A stretch of 64,000 bases of DNA from Citromicrobium bathyomarinum (GTDB lineage Bacteria; Pseudomonadota; Alphaproteobacteria; Sphingomonadales; Sphingomonadaceae): contig CP155577.1 in NCBI GenBank assembly GCA_001306305.2, positions 992,001 to 1,056,000 of the forward strand. The letters are read 5' to 3'. This document shows, piece after piece, positions 16,413-24,033 of the stretch; the first letter of the stretch is position 1; every line of letters starts with the position of its first letter. The position numbers were made by a program, and so were the translations under genes. Below the pieces are notes generated by a model, which ran no database searches, had not been told where the DNA came from, and saw only the letters and a program-made list of their open reading frames with translations.

Positions 16413-17746
16413 TGAACGGATCTCTCTCAACTCCGGTGCGCATGACGCTGGTCGGCGCGCAGCACTCGATCTTCCGGCAAGCGGCGCATATGGCGCGCGA
16501 GACGGGTGCTCTTGTCACCATGGCGGATGACGAGCGCTCGGCAATGGACCTGCTGCGTCGTGCTGGCGGGGATCTGGTGATGATCGACGTGGCGCTGGAC
16601 GTGCCCGGCTTCATTGCCGCGCTGCATGCCGAACGCATCGCTGTTCCCACGATCGCCTGCGGCATCGATGCCAGTGCCCAGAGGGCTGTGGCCGCCGTGC
16701 GCGGCGGCGCGCGCGATTATCTGCCACTGCCGCCCGACCGCGATCTGATTGCAGCGGCCATCATGTCCGTCGCGCGCCCCTCTCGCCAGATGATCGGCGC
16801 GTGCGAGGCGATGCGGCAGGCGATGGAGTTTGCAACGTCCATGGCCGCCACCGCCGCGCCGATTCTGATCCGGGGGGAACCGGGGACCGGCAAGGAAGTC
16901 ATGGCCCGGCTGGTTCATGCCAGCTCTGGCAGAGCAGGCCATTTCGTGACCGTCGAGTGCCATGGCGTGTCGCCCGAAATGCTCGAATCGGAGCTGTTCG
17001 GTCACGAGCCCGGCGCTTTTCCTGGCGCGATTGCGCGTCGGGTGGGCCGTGTGGACGAGGCGGAAGGCGGCACGATTTTCGTGCGCGGTGTCGAAGCACT
17101 CTGCCCGACCTTGCAGGCGCGGCTGCTCGACGTGCTGCAAACGAGGCAAACCCGTGCGCCGGGAAGCACCCGCCAAGGCGCGCGCCTGATCACCAGTTCA
17201 ACCGTGGATCTCGGGTCGCTGGTTGAGCAGGGCCGGTTCCGCGCGGACCTGCACGCCCGGCTTGGCTTGGCAGAGATCGGGATGCCGCCGCTGCGCGCCC
17301 GGGGGCAGGATGTCATTGAGCTCGCTCGGCATTTCGCTGCGCAGTTCGCCGACGTTTACGCGATGCCGGTGCCCGGCTTCGATGACACGGCAGCTCGCGT
17401 GCTTGCAGGCTATACCTGGCCCGGCAATGTCAGCGAGCTTGAGACGACCATTCATCGTGCCATCCTGCTCGCGCGATCGGGCACCATCGGTGCCGAGGCG
17501 CTGGTGCACGCCGATGGTTCGCCGATCGAGCCTGACCGTCCGGTCGGCGAAGACGGTCTCCATGTCGAACAGCTGGTCGGCCATACGGTCGCAGAGGTCG
17601 AACGCGAGCTGATCCTCCACACGCTGGAGCGGTGCGGCGGCAATCGGACGTCTGCCTCGTCGATCCTGGGCATTTCGGTGCGCACGATGCGCAACAAGAT
17701 CAACAGCTTCGTTCAGGCGGGCATCAGCGTCGCCCCGTCCAAGTAA
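16412..17746 (+). CDS. flbD: FlbD-like sigma-54 activator homologue with degenerate ATPase motifs
   Basis: 444 residues colinear with Caulobacter FlbD: an atypical receiver-like N-domain (about 10-120), an AAA+ domain (128-360) and a Fis-type helix-turn-helix (about 395-432, with C-G-G-N-R-T-S-A-S-S-I-L-G-I-S-V-R-T). Walker A is kept (G-E-P-G-T-G-K-E, 155-162). The sigma-54 contact loop reads G-A-F-P-G-A (201-206) instead of GAFTGA. Walker B reads G-G-T-I-F-V-R-G (219-226), without the Asp-Glu pair. Sensor II reads W-P-G-N-V-S-E-L-E, with Ser for Arg. The arginine-finger segment F-R-A-D-L-H-A-R-L remains. It probably still binds DNA but is unlikely to hydrolyse ATP or remodel sigma-54. Overlaps fliN by one base (TGATG). 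Confidence 0.9.
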   Translation: MNGSLSTPVRMTLVGAQHSIFRQAAHMARETGALVTMADDERSAMDLLRRAGGDLVMIDVALDVPGFIAALHAERIAVPTIACGIDASAQRAVAAVRGGARDYLPLPPDRDLIAAAIMSVARPSRQMIGACEAMRQAMEFATSMAATAAPILIRGEPGTGKEVMARLVHASSGRAGHFVTVECHGVSPEMLESELFGHEPGAFPGAIARRVGRVDEAEGGTIFVRGVEALCPTLQARLLDVLQTRQTRAPGSTRQGARLITSSTVDLGSLVEQGRFRADLHARLGLAEIGMPPLRARGQDVIELARHFAAQFADVYAMPVPGFDDTAARVLAGYTWPGNVSELETTIHRAILLARSGTIGAEALVHADGSPIEPDRPVGEDGLHVEQLVGHTVAEVERELILHTLERCGGNRTSASSILGISVRTMRNKINSFVQAGISVAPSK

Positions 17747-17772
17747 TACCCTCGTAACAGGTCGCCCGTGCC

Positions 17773-19878
17773 ATGCCCCAGAATCTGACCAGCTTCCTCG
17801 AACGCATCGGTGCCAACCGCGATCTCGCGCTGGCGATCGGTGTGATCGGCATCATTGCGATGCTGATCCTGCCGATGCCGGCGTGGTTGCTCGATTTCGG
17901 GCTCGCGATCTCGATCACGCTGTCGGTGATGATCCTGATGACCTCGCTGTTCATCGAGAAGCCGCTGCAGCTTTCGGCATTTCCGACGATCCTGCTGATC
18001 GCGACCATGCTGCGCCTGGGCCTGAACCTCGCGTCCACCCGGCTGATCCTGGGCCACGGGCACGAAGGGCCACAGGCCGCAGGCGGCGTGATCGGCGCTT
18101 TCGGGCAGTTCCTGATCGGCGGCGAGACCGTCATCGGCCTCACCATCTTCATCATCCTGGTGGTGATCAACTTCGTCGTCATCACCAAGGGCGCCGGGCG
18201 CATCGCGGAAGTCGCCGCACGCTTCAGCCTCGATGCGATGCCGGGCAAGCAGATGGCGATCGACGCCGATCTGGGCGCGGGGATGATCAGCGAAGAACAG
18301 GCGCGAGAGCGTCGCAAGGAACTGGAAGCCGAAAGCGGTTTCTTTGGCGCGATGGATGGTGCCTCCAAGTTCGTTAAGGGCGATGCCATCGCCGGGCTGC
18401 TGATCACCGCGATCAACGTGATCGTCGGGCTGATCGTCGGCGTGGCGATCCACGGCGTCGAGTTCGGCGAAGCCTTCACCACCTATACTCTGCTGACGGT
18501 CGGTGATGGACTGGTCAGCCAGATCCCGGCGCTGATCGTCTCGACCGCTGCGGGCCTGCTCGTCTCCAAGGGCGGCATGTCGGGCAAGACCGGCAATGCG
18601 CTGGGCGAACAGCTGGGCCGTTATCCCAAGGCGTTCGCCATGGTGTCTGTGCTGATGGGGGCGTTCGCGCTGCTGCCCGGTTTCCCCTTCCTGCCCTTCG
18701 CCTTCGTGTCCGCCGCCAGCGGCTATTACGGCTGGTGGGCCAGCCGCAAGCACAAGCAGCAGCTTGCGCACGAACAGGCCGAGAAGGCCCAGGCCGAGAT
18801 CGCTTCGGCCGAGACCGAGGAACCCATTGCCAATACCATCGCGATCGACGCGGTGCGGGTTGAGCTGGGCTATGGCCTGCTGCCGATCATCAAGGGTTCG
18901 GCCGCCGAGCCGCGGCTCGACGATCAGGTGCGCGCGCTGCGCCGCCAGATGGCGACCGATTATGGCTTCGTGCTGCCCGCCGTGCGCATTATCGACAATA
19001 TGGGGCTGGGCGCGCACGACTATCGCGTCTTCATCCGCGAGACCGAGGTCGCGGCGGGCGAGCTGCGGCTCGACAAGCTGATGGTCATCAACCCGGGCGG
19101 CGGCGATGTCGGCCTGCCGGGCGACCCTGCGCAGGAGCCGGTGTTCGGCCTGCCCGCGCTGTGGATCGATCGCGAACTGCGCGACGAGGCGGGCCTGCGC
19201 AATCTGACCGTGGTCGACTGCGGCACCATCGTCACCACCCATCTGGCGGAACTGGTGAAGGACAATATCGCCGAGCTTCTTTCGTACACCGAAACGCAGA
19301 AACTGCTGAACGAGGTGCATACCGACGCGGAGAAACTGGTCGCCGACCTGGTGCCTGCGAAGATCAGCATCTCTGGCATCCAGCGGATCCTGCAGAACCT
19401 GCTCGCCGAAGGGGTCTCCGTGCGCGACATGGCGACCATTCTGGAAGCGATCGCCGAAACCGCTCCGCTGACGCAGAACCTGACCCAGATTACCGAGCAC
19501 GTCCGCGCCCGGCTGGCCCGGCAGATTTCCGCCCAGCAGACCCGCGACGGTTTCATCCCGATCCTGACCCTGTCGCCCGACTGGGACCAGCAGTTCGCCG
19601 AAAGCATCATCGGCGATGGGGACGAACGTCACCTCGCGATGGCTCCATCCAACCTGCAGCGCTTCATCACCCAGGTGCGTGAACTCTACGACACGCTGGC
19701 CGCGAGGAACGAGATTCCCTGTCTTCTCGTCAGCCCGTCTATCCGCCCGTTCGTGCGCTCGATCATCGAACGCGTGCGCCCTGCGACCGTGGTTCTCTCG
19801 CAAAACGAGATCCATCCGCGCACCCGCGTTCGTTCGGTTGGCAGCATCGGTCAACAAAATGTGCTCGAAGCGCCCTGA
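17773..19878 (+). CDS. flhA: Flagellar export-gate protein FlhA
   Basis: 701 residues, full length. The N-terminal half has about eight membrane helices with the FHIPEP-family signature (F-P-T-I-L-L-I-A-T-M-L-R-L-G-L-N-L-A-S-T-R) and the G-A-G-R-I-A-E-V-A-A-R-F-S-L-D-A-M-P-G-K-Q-M-A motif. The C-terminal cytoplasmic domain (about 360-701) forms the docking ring for export substrates and chaperones. It is last in the fliF-fliN-flbD-flhA operon, 26 bases after flbD. The membrane partners FliP, FliQ, FliR and intact FlhB are not encoded here. Confidence 0.96.
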   Translation: MPQNLTSFLERIGANRDLALAIGVIGIIAMLILPMPAWLLDFGLAISITLSVMILMTSLFIEKPLQLSAFPTILLIATMLRLGLNLASTRLILGHGHEGPQAAGGVIGAFGQFLIGGETVIGLTIFIILVVINFVVITKGAGRIAEVAARFSLDAMPGKQMAIDADLGAGMISEEQARERRKELEAESGFFGAMDGASKFVKGDAIAGLLITAINVIVGLIVGVAIHGVEFGEAFTTYTLLTVGDGLVSQIPALIVSTAAGLLVSKGGMSGKTGNALGEQLGRYPKAFAMVSVLMGAFALLPGFPFLPFAFVSAASGYYGWWASRKHKQQLAHEQAEKAQAEIASAETEEPIANTIAIDAVRVELGYGLLPIIKGSAAEPRLDDQVRALRRQMATDYGFVLPAVRIIDNMGLGAHDYRVFIRETEVAAGELRLDKLMVINPGGGDVGLPGDPAQEPVFGLPALWIDRELRDEAGLRNLTVVDCGTIVTTHLAELVKDNIAELLSYTETQKLLNEVHTDAEKLVADLVPAKISISGIQRILQNLLAEGVSVRDMATILEAIAETAPLTQNLTQITEHVRARLARQISAQQTRDGFIPILTLSPDWDQQFAESIIGDGDERHLAMAPSNLQRFITQVRELYDTLAARNEIPCLLVSPSIRPFVRSIIERVRPATVVLSQNEIHPRTRVRSVGSIGQQNVLEAP

Positions 19879-19892
19879 TCGCTTTCATCATC

Positions 19893-19899
19893 CTATAAT
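19893..19899 (+). promoter_or_regulatory. Flagellar TATAAT-like element before fliK
   Basis: CTATAAT in the context ATCCTATAATG lies 32 bases before the fliK ATG in the short gap after flhA. The flanks are unidirectional, without the second half of the palindrome. Confidence 0.5.
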
Positions 19900-19931
19900 G
19901 CTCTTAGGCGCCCCCCGGGCGAAAGGACCGC

Positions 19932-21458
19932 ATGACCCAACTCCTCTCGCTTGTTCCCGGCAACAGCTCCCCTTCTGGATTGTCTGGGGGCGCCACCCCA
20001 TTCCCTTCGCAAGGCCCCTCCTTCGCGGCACTGCTGACTGCGCCTTCGTCGCAGCAGGCGACGCAGCTGAGCGGGTTTGCAGGCCTGCGCAATATGCCGG
20101 GCATGATCCTCGACGGTAGCCAGCAGCTTGCGCGCCCTGGTGTGATCCCGGGCCAGCTCGCCGCTGCCTCTGGCATGGCGGGCCAGACATTGATGCCCGA
20201 TCCCGCAATGCCGCCGGTGGCGACCACTGTCGCGGCCGACGTATCTGCCCAGCCGGTCGATGCGCCGCCCGCCGATAATCCCGGGCAGAGCGCCATCCAG
20301 CTCGCCGATCTCCAGCCTTCGCCGGAAGGCGAGGGCTTGCCGACGTCGCTGGGCGTCCAGGCCGAGGGGGACAGCCCCGTGACTGCGCCGGCTGAACAGG
20401 TGCGCGATGCGGAGCCCGTCTCGCAGCCCAACCCTGCTCGCCCAGACCCTATCTCGCAGCCGATTGCGCAACCGATTGTGCAGGCAACGCCCGAGCAGGC
20501 TCTCGAACAGCCCGCCCCGCCTGTCGGTGAAAACACCGACACCGCGATCGAACAGGTGCCCGTTCACACGGATGCTGAGCCTGTGCCGGTCGATCAGCCC
20601 GAGAGCGATCCCGACGTCGTCCCGAGCGCTGAGGATACGCCAGAGGCGCGCGACGTTGTTGTGGCGATGCCCGCAGATGCTGTGGCCGAGGCGATCCCTG
20701 CGATCCCCGCGCGGCAGCCTTCTGTGGTTCCGGATGAACCCATTGCGGACGATATTGCTCAGGACGACAGCAACATTTCGGTGTCCCCTCGTGACACTCG
20801 CCAGGCCCCCGATGTCGCTGCGCCCCGCTTCACGGCGGCCAAGGCACCTGAAAACGGTAACACCGGCGATTTTGCCCAGCTCGTGAAAGAGAATGGCGCA
20901 GATGCCGCCGCCCCTGCAAGTGAAGGCGGGGAGGGCACGGCTGACATGCTGGCCCAGCCCCGGCTTGATCCTGCCAAGCCGGCTCTAGACACCGTCAGGC
21001 CCGCCGCCTCGGTTCCCGGAACCGTCTCCGCCCGGCCGGGCGAGATCGGGCATCAGCTTGGCGTCGAGATCGCCCGGCACAGCCGCGATGGTCGCGACAG
21101 CCTCACCATCCGCCTCGATCCGGCGGAAATGGGCGAGATCCACATCCGCCTGCAGTTCGACGACAAGGGCACCATGCGCGCGCATGTGACCGCAGAGAGC
21201 GCCGCGGCGCTGGATATGCTGCGGCGCGATAGTGGCGATCTGGTCCGTGCGCTGGGTGATGCTGGCGTGCGTACCGATGCCCAATCCTTCCAGTTCGAGG
21301 CGCGCAGCCAGGGTCGTGGCGACCAGCAGGGCCAGCAGAACCGCCCCGAAACTCCTTCCGGTGCGAATACCGCACAATCCGAAACCGAGGGCGATGACGG
21401 CGCGCAGCCAGCCCGCGCGAAGCGCCTCGGTAGCGGAAGCCTAGATCTCTTCGCTTGA
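19932..21458 (+). CDS. fliK: Hook-length control protein FliK
   Basis: 508 residues with a long Pro/Ala/Glu-rich, low-complexity ruler region (about 1-350) and the conserved Flg_hook C-domain (about 365-460): L-T-I-R-L-D-P-A-E-M-G-E-I-H-I-R and a following A-A-L-D-M-L-R-R. FliK measures hook length and triggers the FlhB specificity switch. Although flhB is only a fragment in this window, FliK looks complete, arguing that a working FlhB exists elsewhere or existed recently. flgD follows 10 bases later. Confidence 0.9.
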   Translation: MTQLLSLVPGNSSPSGLSGGATPFPSQGPSFAALLTAPSSQQATQLSGFAGLRNMPGMILDGSQQLARPGVIPGQLAAASGMAGQTLMPDPAMPPVATTVAADVSAQPVDAPPADNPGQSAIQLADLQPSPEGEGLPTSLGVQAEGDSPVTAPAEQVRDAEPVSQPNPARPDPISQPIAQPIVQATPEQALEQPAPPVGENTDTAIEQVPVHTDAEPVPVDQPESDPDVVPSAEDTPEARDVVVAMPADAVAEAIPAIPARQPSVVPDEPIADDIAQDDSNISVSPRDTRQAPDVAAPRFTAAKAPENGNTGDFAQLVKENGADAAAPASEGGEGTADMLAQPRLDPAKPALDTVRPAASVPGTVSARPGEIGHQLGVEIARHSRDGRDSLTIRLDPAEMGEIHIRLQFDDKGTMRAHVTAESAAALDMLRRDSGDLVRALGDAGVRTDAQSFQFEARSQGRGDQQGQQNRPETPSGANTAQSETEGDDGAQPARAKRLGSGSLDLFA

Positions 21459-21468
21459 GGACCAAGAC

Positions 21469-22134
21469 ATGACAGTAATTTCCTCGATGACGTCCGGCGT
21501 GCCGGGCAATGGCACCGGCGGTGCGGCGGGAGCCGAACTGAACGCCAATTTCGACATGTTCCTGAAGCTGCTGACCACGCAGATGCAGAACCAGGATCCG
21601 CTCGATCCGATGGAAACCTCCGAATATACCCAGCAGCTGACGCAGTATTCGCAGGTCGAGCAGTCGATCCAGCAGACCGCCGCGCTGAAGGATATTCTCT
21701 CTGCGCTTTCGACACAGGATATCGCCCAGTCGGCGAACTTCCTGGGCCAGCGCGCGGAACTCGACAGCAGCACCGCCGGCCTCTCTGGGGAAACGCCCGC
21801 GCAGTGGGCCTGGTCTGCCGATCGCCCGATCCAGAGCCTGACCGCGACCATTACCGATGCGCGCGGAAGCGTGGTCGAAACGCGCGAACTCGATCCGGCG
21901 ACCGCTGGCAATTTTGTGTGGGATGGTTCGCTTACCGGCGGTGGCTCGGCCTCGGAGGGGGCCTATACGCTCTCGCTCAGTGCGGTCGACGGCGCAGGGC
22001 AGGACGTGCCGGTGGGCGTTCGCAGCACCGGTGTCATCGACGAGGTGGTGACGCGCAATGGCGCGGTGTTGCTGGGCATCAACGGCCTGAACTTCCCTGC
22101 CTCCGTGCTGGCTCGGGTGGTCGCAGGTCAATAA
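21469..22134 (+). CDS. flgD: Hook-cap protein FlgD
   Basis: 221 residues. The N-terminal part has the signature F-L-K-L-L-T-T-Q-M-Q-N-Q-D-P-L-D-P-M-E-T-S-E and Y-S-Q-V-E-Q, and the C-terminal part forms the FlgD Ig/tudor-like domains (about 90-215). FlgD caps the growing hook so that FlgE monomers polymerise. The length is typical. It is cotranscribed with fliK, as in many bacteria, and is followed by an inverted repeat and an orphan C-T-A-T-A-A-T element. Confidence 0.94.
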   Translation: MTVISSMTSGVPGNGTGGAAGAELNANFDMFLKLLTTQMQNQDPLDPMETSEYTQQLTQYSQVEQSIQQTAALKDILSALSTQDIAQSANFLGQRAELDSSTAGLSGETPAQWAWSADRPIQSLTATITDARGSVVETRELDPATAGNFVWDGSLTGGGSASEGAYTLSLSAVDGAGQDVPVGVRSTGVIDEVVTRNGAVLLGINGLNFPASVLARVVAGQ

Positions 22135-22135
22135 A

Positions 22136-22169
22136 GATTGTGCGAGCGCGTCCCTGCGCCCGCACAATC
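22136..22169 (+). repeat. Inverted repeat after flgD
   Basis: GATTGTGCG (22136-22144) and CGCACAATC (22161-22169) form a perfect 9-bp stem, extendable inwards by GCGC/GCGC. It starts two bases after the flgD stop and ends just before the C-T-A-T-A-A-T element. It could end the fliK-flgD transcript, although no T-run follows. Confidence 0.6.
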
Positions 22170-22171
22170 CT

Positions 22172-22178
22172 CTATAAT
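22172..22178 (+). promoter_or_regulatory. Orphan flagellar TATAAT-like element
   Basis: CTATAAT in the context CCTCTATAATG matches the element found before flagellar operons, but no protein gene follows on the plus strand. It faces the gene-free stretch that ends in a T8 run. Confidence 0.45.
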
Positions 22179-22183
22179 GTAAC

Positions 22184-22304
22184 AAGGTCGGCAGTTTCCC
22201 AGTCTCCCTCTGCCAGGCCTGACTTCCGGGGCACTCTCCACCTCCCTCTTGCGGCGTAGAGATGCGGTTCCGTCTCTCGCCCGCCCCGGAGGTCAATTTT
22301 TTTT
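22184..22304 (+). ncRNA. Candidate small RNA downstream of flgD
   Basis: The 343-base region between flgD and the next gene has no convincing ORF. It does have a flagellar-type element at 22172 and, about 120 bases on, ACCTCC (22240-22245) able to pair with GGAGGT (22288-22293), directly before C-A-A and eight Ts. An inner GAGA/TCTC plus CGG/CCG pairing lies within that loop. The layout fits a small RNA of about 120 nt with an intrinsic terminator. This is inference from signals only; there is no known family match. Confidence 0.35.
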
Positions 22305-22477
22305 CATTCTTTTGCAGACAAGGCCACCGGATTGCCGGACGATGACCGCGTGCAATTTTGCGCCGCTCGTTCGCCCGTGCCCGTGGCCGCGCTGATCCTG
22401 TGCAAGTCTGAGATCTGGGCCCCGGATCGACCTTGTTCGACAGCACCCTGGGCTGCCCCGCGACAGACGCCTCGCAG

Positions 22478-22891
22478 TCAGTGAAGGTAGGACTGCCGCC
22501 CCCGGCCCAGCTCGCGCGCATGCGCGCAGACTATGCACAGCTCGGCGTATACGCGATCCCACAATGCCAGGACGATCCTGAGCGGTTCATCAGCATTGAG
22601 CTGGTCGATGATCACCGCTGCCTCAGGCTCGGGCTCCAGCTGGAAGCGGGTCGGAAAGGCGCCCCCGATCTCTTCTTCGGGCATGGTGCCCGGCACGGCA
22701 AGGCGGGCCGACATGATGTAGCCGAGCAGGATATCCGCGCCGTAGGCATCGAGCATGACTTGGCCCGACTGCGGGGCATTGGGTCGATCTATCAGAATCA
22801 AGGCCCCACCGGGATGGGGCTCTACGCTGATCCGCACGACTTCCCCGTAGGGATCGGCAATTTCGCGAATGCGGGGAAAGTTCGTCGCCAA
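22478..22891 (-). CDS. Conserved-looking hypothetical protein next to flagellin
   Basis: 137 residues, soluble, without signal peptide or membrane helix, and with normal high-GC codon use, so I take it as real. Notable strings are E-P-H-P-G-G-A-L-I-L-I-D-R-P, G-A-D-I-L-L-G-Y-I-M-S-A-R, E-E-I-G-G-A-F-P-T-R-F and W-D-R-V-Y-A-E-L-C-I-V-C-A-H-A-R-E-L. I do not recognise the family. The apparent start is TTG at 22891. It lies downstream of and codirectional with flagellin, separated by a terminator, which suggests but does not prove a flagellar role, for example as a filament chaperone or regulator. Confidence 0.65.
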   Translation of the reverse strand: MATNFPRIREIADPYGEVVRISVEPHPGGALILIDRPNAPQSGQVMLDAYGADILLGYIMSARLAVPGTMPEEEIGGAFPTRFQLEPEPEAAVIIDQLNADEPLRIVLALWDRVYAELCIVCAHARELGRGRQSYLH

Positions 22892-22967
22892 GGGTACTGA
22901 TACCTGCCTGATGTTCTTGCTGCCGCATTCGGCAGCGTCGGCGGCGCTTCATGCATCGCGCGACGGG

Positions 22968-23000
22968 AAAACAAAAGGGGCCGGACTTGCGCCCGGCCCC
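22968..23000 (-). terminator. Intrinsic terminator of flagellin gene
   Basis: On the minus strand, GGGGCCGG and CCGGCCCC form an 8-bp stem followed by TTTTGTTTT. A second hairpin (CCTTCCCC/GGGGAAGG, 23007-23028) lies between it and the flagellin stop. Confidence 0.85.
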
Positions 23001-23042
23001 AGGTGGCCTTCCCCCCGAAAGGGGAAGGACTTCGTCGACCGA

Positions 23043-23870
23043 TTAACGGAAGAGCGAAGTGATCGTCTGCGGCGCCTGGTTGGCGATCGACAGAGCCTGG
23101 ACACCCAGCTGCTGCTTGACCTGCAGGGCCTGCAGCTTGGCCGATTCCTTGGCCAGATCGGCATCGACGAGGTTGCCGATACCGCTCTCGATCACGTCGG
23201 ACAGCTTGCTGTTGAACGACAGCTGCCCTTCGATCTTGCGCGAAGCCGAACCCAGAGTGCTCAGCGTCGACGTCACCGTGGCGGTCACGGTGGCGATTTC
23301 GGTCAGTGCGGTATCGGCATCGGCTTTGGTTCCGAGACCGGTGCCAAGGGCGGTGGTGACGTTGGTGTCGAAGGCCTGGTTGGCCACGCCGATCGTGCTC
23401 GTGGTATCGAGCGACTGCAGCGCGGAAACCTTACCGGTCGAGGTCGCGTCATCCTTCAGAACGTTCGTGCCGTTGAACTCCGACGAAGCGATGATCGTGG
23501 TGATCTGCTCCTTCAGAGCCGTGTAGTCGGCATTGATCGCGGTACGGCTTTCAGCATCCAGGCCGTCATCCGACGCCTGAATGGCCTTTGCCTTCATCTG
23601 ATTGAGGACGTCGGAGATCTGCTCCGCACCCGCAATCGCCACGTCGACGGTGCTCTTACCCCGGTTGAGCGAGGAATTGACCGCCGAGAGACCACCCACG
23701 TCGCCGCGGAGAGACTGTGCAATCGTGAACGATGCTGAATCGTCCTTGGTCGATGCGACGTTCAGGCCGGTGTTGATACGGCTCTGAACCTGCGACAGAC
23801 CCCTGTTGGTCTGGTTCAGGCTCTGCAGAGCTGCCATCGCGCCGGTGTTGGTATTGACTGAGAACGCCAT
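23043..23870 (-). CDS. Flagellin
   Basis: A 275-residue flagellin, small like other alphaproteobacterial flagellins. The N-terminal D0/D1 helices start S-V-N-T-N-T-G-A-M-A-A-L-Q-S-L and contain S-R-I-N-T-G-L-N-V-A-S. A short central domain (about 130-190) is rich in Thr/Ser/Ala, and the C-terminal helices end A-N-Q-A-P-Q-T-I-T-S-L-F-R. No cysteine is present, as usual for exported filament subunits. It is the only flagellin in the window. The ATG has a good AGAAGGAAA ribosome site, and the leader carries two hairpins that could be targets of FlbT, encoded at 36987. Confidence 0.95.
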   Translation of the reverse strand: MAFSVNTNTGAMAALQSLNQTNRGLSQVQSRINTGLNVASTKDDSASFTIAQSLRGDVGGLSAVNSSLNRGKSTVDVAIAGAEQISDVLNQMKAKAIQASDDGLDAESRTAINADYTALKEQITTIIASSEFNGTNVLKDDATSTGKVSALQSLDTTSTIGVANQAFDTNVTTALGTGLGTKADADTALTEIATVTATVTSTLSTLGSASRKIEGQLSFNSKLSDVIESGIGNLVDADLAKESAKLQALQVKQQLGVQALSIANQAPQTITSLFR

Positions 23871-23897
23871 TTTTCATTTCCTTCTTGGATAGGCGAA

Positions 23898-23931
23898 CCG
23901 CATTCTGCGGTCCCGGCCAGAAGCGCTGGCC
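23898..23931 (-). promoter_or_regulatory. Paired hairpins in flagellin 5' leader
   Basis: Two perfect hairpins lie upstream of the flagellin ATG: CCGCA-TTC-TGCGG (23898-23910) and GGCCAG-AAGCG-CTGGCC (23915-23931). In Caulobacter FlbT binds the flagellin mRNA leader and limits its stability; these stems are candidate sites here by inference. Confidence 0.45.
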
Positions 23932-24033
23932 ACGACGCACAACAAAAACTGCGGTGCGCCTTTCATTCTGGAAAGAAATGGCACTCCATCCCAAGCGGAT
24001 CGGCAGATATTTTTGCCTCTCCGCGAAGACGTA

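Noticed and set aside
22262-22345. 27-codon frame inside the candidate small RNA
   Set aside because: It spans the T-run terminator candidate and has no ribosome site or normal composition.
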